Positions 1 through 5,662 of a stretch of 8,488 nt of DNA are shown here, piece after piece. The translations under genes and the position numbers were made by a program. The DNA lies in contig JALSNT010000508.1 in NCBI GenBank assembly GCA_026986885.1, positions 1 to 8,488 on the forward strand, written 5' to 3'. Below the pieces are notes generated by a model, which worked only from the letters and a program-made list of their open reading frames with translations, did not search any database and was not told where the DNA came from. How positions within the stretch are numbered: position 1 is the stretch's first letter; every line of letters begins with the position of its first letter. Origin of the DNA: Desulfobulbaceae bacterium (GTDB lineage: Bacteria; Desulfobacterota; Desulfobulbia; Desulfobulbales; Desulfobulbaceae).

Positions 1-619
1 CTTGTTCATAAAGGATTCATTGCCACATGGCCGACCGGTGCGGGTCTTTTCCCGCAGGATTGCCAGTCCATCTTCCGGGGTTGACAGGAAACTCTTCCAG
101 TCAAGTATCTCTGGCAGAAATTCAGAATATTTCGCTTTGTGTTTCCGGTTGCCCAGCAATGGATCATTTATCTCAAGTCCCATATGATACCGGGCGCAGG
201 ACCAGGGATATTCCCAGGCGTGATTAATACCGTCAATGACACGAACCGGATTACGTTCAACATATCGTACACAGACCCGTAAATATCTGTGATCCAATGG
301 GCAGGAAAAAAAAACGGTCTTGAAACAGATAGCCCCTGACATTATCACGAAAATTGACCATTCGGGTGTATAAACGATGAGCCTCCCCTATAGTCGGAGC
401 CAGACTTTTTGCTGTTTCAGGTACAGCAATAAAATGGACATGATTACTCATCAGGCAATAGGACAAGACATGAAGACCATGTTTGCGACATTGTTCTTGC
501 ATGAACTGCAGATATTGCTCTCTGCATTCATCAGAGGAAAATATATACATTGAACGAACACCACGTTGGGTAATGTGATGCGGATAACCGGGAATTACTA
601 CTCTTGCAATGAGTGCCAT
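1..619 (-). pseudogene. REP-associated Y1 (HUH) transposase, frameshifted and cut by the window edge
   Basis: This is a single-strand DNA transposase of the IS200-like/TnpA-REP (RAYT) family, which cuts DNA at REP hairpins using an HUH metal site and a tyrosine. The N-terminal part (ATG at 619) carries the family opening ARVVIPGYPHHITQRG and the HUH motif NHVHFIAVP, then GEAHRLYTRM and VRGYLFQDRF. After F the frame enters nine identical bases (306-314 on the plus strand) and reads 16 unrelated residues to a stop at 257. With eight bases instead of nine, translation continues as SCPLDHRYLRVCVRYVERNP and then AWEYPWSCARYH, staying open to base 1 and ending in RTGRPCGNESFMNK, which matches the family C-terminus. 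The catalytic tyrosine (in RYVERNP) lies beyond the break, so the truncated product should be inactive. A sequencing error or slippage cannot be excluded. The family assignment is firm. Confidence 0.88.
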
Positions 620-649
620 GCGTGGAAGGGTAACATATTATGTCAGCAT

Positions 650-682
650 GGACAATAATCAGGTATTGTGTCCCCCGAATTC
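650..682 (-). repeat. Possible REP-like hairpin with G-rich flank upstream of the transposase
   Basis: On the plus strand, GGACAATA (650-657) and TATTGTGTCC (664-673) form an 8-bp stem with a 2-nt bulge and a 6-nt loop. Directly beside it is a run of C that reads GAATTCGGGGGACAC on the minus strand. Bulged hairpins preceded by a short G-rich tetranucleotide are what RAYT transposases recognise, and this one sits 31 nt upstream of the transposase start. That it is the element's end is inference; no second copy is visible in the window. Confidence 0.4.
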
Positions 683-724
683 ACCCCGGTTGATTGATGT
701 GAGACGTAATTTTCAAGGGTGAAT
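679..724. repeat. 8-bp perfect inverted repeat between transposase and secreted gene
   Basis: ATTCACCC (679-686) and GGGTGAAT (717-724) are perfect inverted repeats separated by 30 nt. They end immediately downstream of the stop codon of the minus-strand gene at 727-1698. There is no T-run after the right-hand arm in the direction of transcription, so it is not a good intrinsic terminator. It may be an element border or chance. Confidence 0.3.
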
Positions 725-726
725 GC

Positions 727-1698
727 CTAAATTTTATTTCTATCTTTAAGTGAAGACGGAGTAGCCTGGGGTTTGGATTTTTTGGAAGATTTCCCCTGAA
801 GATCCTTGATCATAAATAACATTGTGCGCTCGATATATTCATCATCAGGAGTTGCCTGATTGATGAGTTGTCCACTTTTCTTGTCTTTTTTCCATCCAGC
901 CATAGCTGAAAAGGTGGTAACCGGTTTAAGCATATATTTATTTTCACCGGGATACCATACGGCAGGGCCTGAAATCGAACCTTTCATATCATTTTCTTCA
1001 AAACTGTTCATGACTCGATGTGAAATTAACTTAACTTCGTTTTTTCCGGGTTTAAGCAAAGAGGTGATGATAACTTGACGCTTTACACCTAAAAAAGATG
1101 AGAGGGGCGTACCGTTTACCGATAGGGTCAAAATAACCGGCGAGTTCCATGTACTATAATTTGGTTTTATTTGAAGAACATAATCGTTTGCCTTGATGTC
1201 GTTTTTTTCATGATCAAGCCCCGCCCAATACAGGTGGTACGTTAGCTCAACCTCCTTCAGGTCAGGCCCCAGCGGGTGCTGGAAGTGACCATTTTTAAAG
1301 TGCCAGTCAGTGCCATTACGGAATTTCCAGATTACAGGGCTCATTATAAACCGGGTTGCGTCTTTAGGGTCTCTGTGCATAGGGCCGATCCGAAAAATGA
1401 GATCGTTTTCATCCTTTGCCGGTTCCATGGGTATGGTTTTAATTGTAATGGCGTTCAAGCCGGGTTTCAAATACTCTTCAACAGGTTCAATGGTGTCGGA
1501 TGAAAAGATATTCACCGTTTTTCCATTAACGATGAACTCACTGTGCAAGGGATTTTCCCAGGAAGAATAATTTTTCTTTACCCATACGTACATTTTCCCT
1601 TCCTGAATGTCCTGCGAAGCAGTTGCATGGCTTTGTAAGAAGAGAATGGCACCTATGGTTACCGATAAGAAGATGGTTTTAATAAAGGAAATAGACAT
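727..1698 (-). CDS. Secreted protein of unknown function with an internal duplication
   Basis: A 323-residue protein I do not recognise. It begins with a Sec signal peptide (lysine 7, a hydrophobic core to about residue 21, and a likely signal-peptidase site after ATA at 25-27), so it should be exported. The mature part contains two related units. The first has NYSSW at 43-47, VNGK at 57-60 and YLKPGLNAITI at 76-86. The second has NYSTW at 180-184, VNGTP at 194-198 and LLKPGKNEVKL at 214-224. The constant offset of 137-138 residues shows a duplicated, probably beta-sandwich-like domain. Between them is a W/H/F-rich stretch (WKFRNGTDWHFKNGHFQHP, 124-142). The C-terminus is lysine- and serine-rich (302-323) and looks disordered. 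AGAGGT lies about 7 nt before the ATG. Base composition is AT-rich compared with the genes on the right of the window. Existence of the gene is firm; function is unknown. Confidence 0.85.
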   Translation of the reverse strand: MSISFIKTIFLSVTIGAILFLQSHATASQDIQEGKMYVWVKKNYSSWENPLHSEFIVNGKTVNIFSSDTIEPVEEYLKPGLNAITIKTIPMEPAKDENDLIFRIGPMHRDPKDATRFIMSPVIWKFRNGTDWHFKNGHFQHPLGPDLKEVELTYHLYWAGLDHEKNDIKANDYVLQIKPNYSTWNSPVILTLSVNGTPLSSFLGVKRQVIITSLLKPGKNEVKLISHRVMNSFEENDMKGSISGPAVWYPGENKYMLKPVTTFSAMAGWKKDKKSGQLINQATPDDEYIERTMLFMIKDLQGKSSKKSKPQATPSSLKDRNKI

Positions 1699-1777
1699 TG
1701 TTATACCTCTTGTAATTTTTCAAGGTTACCCGTAAATTGCAATGGATTATTGCGATTTTTCAGTTTAATTCGTAGGA

Positions 1778-1805
1778 GAAATCAACCCCCTCCGGGGGTG
1801 ATTTT
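1778..1805 (-). terminator. Hairpin terminator candidate after the ELWxxDGT gene
   Basis: The arms AAATCAACCCCC (1779-1790) and GGGGGTGATTT (1794-1804) pair over 11 bp with a single bulged A and a 3-nt loop. It lies about 43 nt past the stop of the gene at 1848. The G/C core flanked by A and T runs suits an intrinsic terminator that could work in both directions, although the T-run on the minus strand is short. It separates this gene from the secreted gene at 727-1698, arguing against a single simple operon. Confidence 0.5.
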
Positions 1806-1847
1806 CATTCCTTATGTGTCATCCTAAATTCAGGCGGTGAGTCATTC

Positions 1848-3413
1848 CTACTGATCAGCTTCAACCGGACAGGTGACCCGGTACAGGCCGACACCAGGGG
1901 CATACGAGGGGTTGTTGGTTACAAAGAGCAAGGACTGGTCGTTTCGTATGTGAAAGAATTGAGGCCACGATTGCGGCCGGCCAGGAAGTATATCCAATAC
2001 CCGAGTTCGCCCCTCTTTGTCCATAATTTCCAGTTCCCTGTCTTCCCGGACCGGATGATTGCCTCCCAGATCGGAGGAAAAAAACAGGTAATTGTCATTG
2101 GCAGCAAGCTCATCAACGCCGCCGATCCCCGTGTACATCTGCATTGTCGCACTGCCATCCTCATTCACCCGCCACAGGGCTTCCTCTTCATATGGGGTGC
2201 TTTGTCCTTGGCTTTGAGCTCGTGACGAAAAATAGAATCTATTGTTAAAGACCTCTCCAGAAGGAAAAGCCAGGATGCTTGTGCATTGATTAAGACAAAA
2301 AGGTGAACCAGGGCCAGGGACAATATCCCGCACCAGTTTAGTGCCGGCTTCCGTGCCGTCGGTCACCCATAACTCTACTCCTGTCTGAGGGGCTTTACCT
2401 ATAAAATACAGTTTATCATGAAAACCGGGATTCCTTTTACTTCCCCAGTCGATATTGATCTGTATTGCTCCATCTTCTTGTTCAGGGTAAATGTCTTTTA
2501 CCATATTTGTGCCGGAAGTGGTTCCGTCGCTGACCCACACTTCCCTGCCGTGCGTGCCGTCATCGGCCATAAAATAGAGTTTGTTCCCCACGACAGTAAA
2601 TTGTGATATCCCGGAATCAGAAGTTCCTGGCTGGATGTCCATAACCAGACTTGCCCCTGAAATGCCGTTTGACTTCCACAGTTCATACCCCGTGTCCTGG
2701 CCACCTGCGTCCTGGCCACTTGCCACGAAAAACAGATTGTTCTTAAAGACGATCATGGTGCCGGACACTTCCCCGGACCAGGTCCCGACAATTGGCGGAC
2801 TGGCAACAACCCTGGTTGTAGCGGCAGTTCCCTCTGATACCCATAAGCCCTGGTTTTGAAATTGAGTTCCTCCTGCATCGCCAACCAGGAAATAGAGTTT
2901 GTTGTTAAATTCGGTAAGGTCTTTAATCCGCGAATGTGAATTGGAATTACCATCATTGATATCCATTACCATGTATGTTCCGGACGCGGTGCCGTTGGTA
3001 GCCCATAGTTCCCTGCCGTGTGTACCATCATCGGCGAGAAAATATACTTTGTCGCCAACACGAATCATGTTTCGAAGGGTACTATCTGCTGTAAAGATGC
3101 CATCGTCCGGTCCCGGGTAAATATCTTTTACTATATGGGTGCCTGCGGGTGTGCCATCGGTCACCCATAGCTCGATGCCGGTATCAGGGTGGTCGGCAAA
3201 AAACAGGGTAAGGTTTCCGAGATCAGTAAAATGAGCCCTTTTGGCATACGGTTGATTTCCGGGACCGTTCAGATCAGCAAGGAGTGTTGCCCTGCATTTA
3301 CAAATAGGAGGTTTTAGAAGCAGGGAAACAACGGGAGAGATATCTTCAGCGCTATATGCTGAGGTGGTAATGGCCAGTAACACTGTAACGAGATAAACAA
3401 TAATATTTTTCAT
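1848..3413 (-). CDS. Exported ELWxxDGT-repeat protein, probably beta-propeller-like
   Basis: A 521-residue protein with an N-terminal signal peptide (hydrophobic residues 4-18, likely cleavage near 21-22). It consists almost wholly of repeats of the ELWxxDGTxxGT type. The ELW-like anchors are at residues 81, 135, 189, 244, 291, 347, 412, 460 and 509, spaced 47 to 65 residues apart; the last three have decayed (ALW, ELE, GLY). Each unit also has a LYF/YFL strand (for example KVYFLADDG, KLYFMADDG) and a closing D-I-x-P-G segment, a strand pattern typical of propeller-like folds. Units 2 and 5 are especially alike (ADDGTHGRE in both). Cysteines occur near the start (38, 40), at 373 and 377, and at 515. 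Family members are secreted or cell-surface proteins without a defined enzymatic role. GGAG lies 14 nt before the ATG, an unusually long spacing, so translation may be weak. Family call confident; function unknown. Confidence 0.88.
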   Translation of the reverse strand: MKNIIVYLVTVLLAITTSAYSAEDISPVVSLLLKPPICKCRATLLADLNGPGNQPYAKRAHFTDLGNLTLFFADHPDTGIELWVTDGTPAGTHIVKDIYPGPDDGIFTADSTLRNMIRVGDKVYFLADDGTHGRELWATNGTASGTYMVMDINDGNSNSHSRIKDLTEFNNKLYFLVGDAGGTQFQNQGLWVSEGTAATTRVVASPPIVGTWSGEVSGTMIVFKNNLFFVASGQDAGGQDTGYELWKSNGISGASLVMDIQPGTSDSGISQFTVVGNKLYFMADDGTHGREVWVSDGTTSGTNMVKDIYPEQEDGAIQINIDWGSKRNPGFHDKLYFIGKAPQTGVELWVTDGTEAGTKLVRDIVPGPGSPFCLNQCTSILAFPSGEVFNNRFYFSSRAQSQGQSTPYEEEALWRVNEDGSATMQMYTGIGGVDELAANDNYLFFSSDLGGNHPVREDRELEIMDKEGRTRVLDILPGRPQSWPQFFHIRNDQSLLFVTNNPSYAPGVGLYRVTCPVEADQ

Positions 3414-3527
3414 AACCAGGTCTCATGCTCCTTTTAAGGGATTTGTACATCGTTTCTCGTGGAAATGCTGGTTGGCTTGTGAAGAAATTTGAGTTTAATA
3501 AAACTTTAACGTACCGGTAAAACAACA

Positions 3528-3722
3528 TCAAATCAACCAGTTTAAGTTCAAAGAAACACCCGCCCAGTTGTGGCTGCCTGAAAATCCTTGTGTGCCAAAG
3601 GATACCGGCAAATATGATTTTTTACGGATCGGAATGTGACGACATTGTATCGATGACAATCGTTTATTGGTCTTAATATAGCCCAGGCGACCAAACAATT
3701 CGGTGAACAGGGATGATGAATA
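3528..3722 (-). pseudogene. Possible C-terminal remnant of an outer-membrane beta-barrel protein
   Basis: The interval 3414-3837 has no intact gene. Within it, one minus-strand frame reads about 64 residues to a TGA at 3528-3530 and resembles the last strands of a barrel: LFTELFGRLGYIKTNK, later SYLPVSFGTQGF, and finally HNWAGVSLNLNWLI at the C-terminus. Alternating polar and hydrophobic residues, an asparagine-tryptophan turn and an aromatic near the end fit small porin-like barrels. The frame has no ATG or GTG start and abuts the strong terminator at 3722, so if real it is a 3' fragment. Identification rests on sequence character alone; an unrelated open stretch is possible. The remainder of 3414-3527 presumably carries the promoter and leader of the ELWxxDGT gene, but I see no convincing -35/-10 pair. 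Confidence 0.33.
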
Positions 3723-3770
3723 AAAAAAGTCCGAAACCTGCCGGGTGGTCGGCAGGTTCGGACTTTTTTT
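3722..3770 (-). terminator. Strong rho-independent terminator after the GGGtGRT operon
   Basis: The arms GTCCGAAACCTGCC (3729-3742) and GGCAGGTTCGGAC (3751-3763) form a 13-bp GC-rich stem with one bulged A and an 8-nt loop. Seven A (3722-3728) and seven T (3764-3770) flank the stem, so it can stop transcription from either direction. It lies 67 nt beyond the stop of the GGGtGRT gene. Confidence 0.88.
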
Positions 3771-3837
3771 AAGGGGCTGGACCGGCTGACCCTGAAAGAG
3801 GTTCCGCCGGCCGGGGATTCGGCTGAAAATCAGGCTC

Positions 3838-4836
3838 TCAGGCCTGTGCCTGTTGCAGGGCCACTGCCACGGCCACTGAAGCGCCGACCATGGGGTTGTT
3901 GCCCATGCCGATAAAGCCCATCATCTCCACATGGGCGGGTACGGACGAGGAACCGGCAAACTGGGCATCGCAGTGCATTCGTCCCATGGTGTCGGTCATG
4001 CCGTAGGAGGCCGGTCCGGCTGCCATGTTGTCCGGATGCAGGGTGCGGCCGGTGCCGCCGCCCGAGGCCACGGAAAAGTATTTTTTTCCCTGTTGAACGC
4101 ATTCCTTTTTATAGGTCCCGGCCACCGGATGCTGGAAGCGGGTTGGGTTGGTGGAGTTGCCGGTGATGGAGACATCCACACCTTCCAGGTGATTGATGGC
4201 CACACCCTCGCGGACGTCATCGGAGCCGTAACAGTTGACCGCCGCCCGTTCCCCCTTGGAAAAGGGCCGTCGTTCAACAACGTGCAACTCATCAGCGGCA
4301 TAATCGAACCGGGTCTTTACATAGGTAAAACCGTTGATCCGGGAGATGATATAGGCGGCATCCTTACCCAGGCCATTAAGAATAACCCGTAACGGTTCGG
4401 TGCGCACCCGGTTGGCCGAGCGGGCAATGCCGATGGCGCCTTCAGCGGCGGCAAAGGATTCATGGCCGGCGATAAAGGCAAAACAGCGGGTCTGTTCCGC
4501 CAGTAACATGCCTGCCAGGTTACCGTGGCCGATACCTACTTTTCGTTCATCCGCCACTGAACCGGGGATGCAGAAGGCCTGCAGGCCGATGCCCAGGGCC
4601 GGGGCGATTTCTTCGGCCTTTTTTAATCCTTTTTTCAGGGCAATGGCCCCGCCCACGGTATAGGCCCAGCAGGCGTTTTCAAAGCAGATCGGCTGCACCT
4701 CTTTGACGATTGCATACACATCCACCCCGGCATCGTTGCAGATTGCCTTTGCCTCATCGAGATCCTTGATGGAGTACTCGGCCAGAACTTTATTTATTTT
4801 GTCGATTCTTCTCTCAAATCCTTCAAAAAGAGCCAT
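3838..4836 (-). CDS. GGGtGRT family protein
   Basis: A 332-residue protein of the family named after its GGGTGRT motif, seen here at residues 259-265 and followed by LHPDNMAAGPASYGMTD. It is glycine-rich with several conserved-looking loops: GIGHGNLAGM (101-110), AGHESFAAAEGAIGIARSAN (123-142) and GFIGMGNNPMVGA (308-319). Eight cysteines (33, 51, 56, 89, 118, 202, 246, 289) could include metal or Fe-S ligands, which is inference. There is no signal peptide, so it should be cytoplasmic. I chose ATG at 4836 because GAGAGGAG sits directly upstream; an in-frame ATG at 4869 lies inside the preceding gene and lacks such a site. It begins 13 nt after the NifU-like gene ends, so the two are co-transcribed and probably act together. 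The family is widespread in anaerobes and, to my knowledge, biochemically undefined. Confidence 0.92.
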   Translation of the reverse strand: MALFEGFERRIDKINKVLAEYSIKDLDEAKAICNDAGVDVYAIVKEVQPICFENACWAYTVGGAIALKKGLKKAEEIAPALGIGLQAFCIPGSVADERKVGIGHGNLAGMLLAEQTRCFAFIAGHESFAAAEGAIGIARSANRVRTEPLRVILNGLGKDAAYIISRINGFTYVKTRFDYAADELHVVERRPFSKGERAAVNCYGSDDVREGVAINHLEGVDVSITGNSTNPTRFQHPVAGTYKKECVQQGKKYFSVASGGGTGRTLHPDNMAAGPASYGMTDTMGRMHCDAQFAGSSSVPAHVEMMGFIGMGNNPMVGASVAVAVALQQAQA

Positions 4837-4849
4837 GTTTTCTCCTCTC

Positions 4850-5542
4850 TTAGTCCTTGCGCGGATCAATGGTTTTTACGGCATCCTCAAACCGGCCGTA
4901 GGTTCCGGTCGCCTTTGCCAGGGCCTCGCCCGCATCCATGCCGTCTTTGATCATATCCATCATCCGGCCGAGACTGACGAACTTGTAGCCGCAGATTTCG
5001 TCATTGTCATCCAGGCCGACCTCCCAGACATAGCCTTCCGCCATCTCAAGATAGCGGGGGCCTTTGAGATTGGTGCCGTACATGGTGCCGGTGACCGAAC
5101 GCAGCCCCTTGCCCAGATCCTCCAGACCGGCGCCGATGAGCAGTCCTCCTTCGGAAAAGGCGGACTGGCTGCGGCCGTAGGAGATCTGTAAAAAAAGCTC
5201 GCGCATGGCCGTGTTGATGGCGTCACAGACCAGATCAACATTGAGGGCTTCCAGGATGGTCTTGCCTGGCAGGATCTCCGAGGCCATGGCCGCCGAATGG
5301 GTCATGCCGGTGCAGCCCACGGTTTCGACAAGCGCCTCTTCGATGATACCGTCTTTAATATTGAGGGTCAGTTTGCAGGCGCCCTGCTGGGGCGCACACC
5401 AGCCCACGCCGTGGGTCAGGCCGTTGATGTCGGTCACCTGGCGCACCTGGTTCCATTGCCCTTCCTGGGGAATGGGTGCCGGGCCGTGGTTCGGCCCCTG
5501 GGCGATGCAGTGCATTTCCTGGACTTCCGGGGAGTAGTTCAT
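4850..5542 (-). CDS. NifU/IscU-like iron-sulfur cluster scaffold-type protein
   Basis: A 230-residue cytoplasmic protein whose central part resembles the NifU N-terminal/IscU fold, which assembles Fe-S clusters on conserved cysteines. The segment VETVGCTGMTHSAAMASEIL (72-91) corresponds to the IscU stretch around its second ligand cysteine, here C77, followed by the familiar GKTILEAL (93-100). C49 or C56, in GWCAPQQGACKL, would stand for the first ligand and C106 possibly for the third. The IscU Gly-Asp pair after the first cysteine is not present. The extra C-terminal region (about 120-230, including SYGRSQSAFSEGGLLIGAGL) goes beyond the roughly 130 residues of IscU. GGAG lies 8 nt before the ATG. 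It is the first gene of a two-gene operon with the GGGtGRT gene. The family is confident; actual scaffold activity is inferred, since no desulfurase or other isc/suf gene is next to it. Confidence 0.88.
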   Translation of the reverse strand: MNYSPEVQEMHCIAQGPNHGPAPIPQEGQWNQVRQVTDINGLTHGVGWCAPQQGACKLTLNIKDGIIEEALVETVGCTGMTHSAAMASEILPGKTILEALNVDLVCDAINTAMRELFLQISYGRSQSAFSEGGLLIGAGLEDLGKGLRSVTGTMYGTNLKGPRYLEMAEGYVWEVGLDDNDEICGYKFVSLGRMMDMIKDGMDAGEALAKATGTYGRFEDAVKTIDPRKD

Positions 5543-5565
5543 AATGATTCTCCGAATAAAAAGGG

Positions 5566-5595
5566 ATTATCGCTTATTAAATCAACAGACGTCTA
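5566..5595 (-). promoter_or_regulatory. Possible sigma70-type promoter of the NifU-like/GGGtGRT operon
   Basis: Reading the minus strand, TAGACG (5590-5595; 4 of 6 to TTGACA) is separated by 18 nt from GATAAT (5566-5571; 5 of 6 to TATAAT), which lies 23 nt before the ATG at 5542. The palindrome AGACGTCT (5587-5594) overlaps the -35 box and could be an operator, though 8-bp palindromes arise readily by chance. This 120-nt gap after recD holds no other gene. Confidence 0.38.
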
Positions 5596-5662
5596 AATGT
5601 CTCTTCGTAAATGAGTAACGGAAAAATAAGTTTTTGAAAACATTTTTTGTATTTTTTCGGGA

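Noticed and set aside
2541..3038. Near-identical DNA repeats that might suggest a mobile or CRISPR-like repeat
   Set aside because: They encode the DDGTHGRE part of units 2 and 5 of the ELWxxDGT protein and are explained by the protein repeats.
3546..3638. A plus-strand open stretch in the same intergenic region, ending in YDFLRIGM
   Set aside because: It looks superficially coding but is antisense to the more protein-like minus-strand barrel remnant, and I recognise no family.
3931..4392. A plus-strand open frame of 153 residues opposite the GGGtGRT gene
   Set aside because: Antisense to a conserved gene, with no convincing ribosome site or motif.
4837..4869. Upstream in-frame ATG for the GGGtGRT gene adding 11 residues
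   Set aside because: The extra residues lie in the end of the preceding gene, and the strong Shine-Dalgarno sequence is placed for the ATG at 4836.
5600..5662. A/T-rich weak inverted repeats after recD as a terminator
   Set aside because: The possible stems are only A-T pairs, without a GC core or clear T-run, so they are unlikely to terminate transcription.
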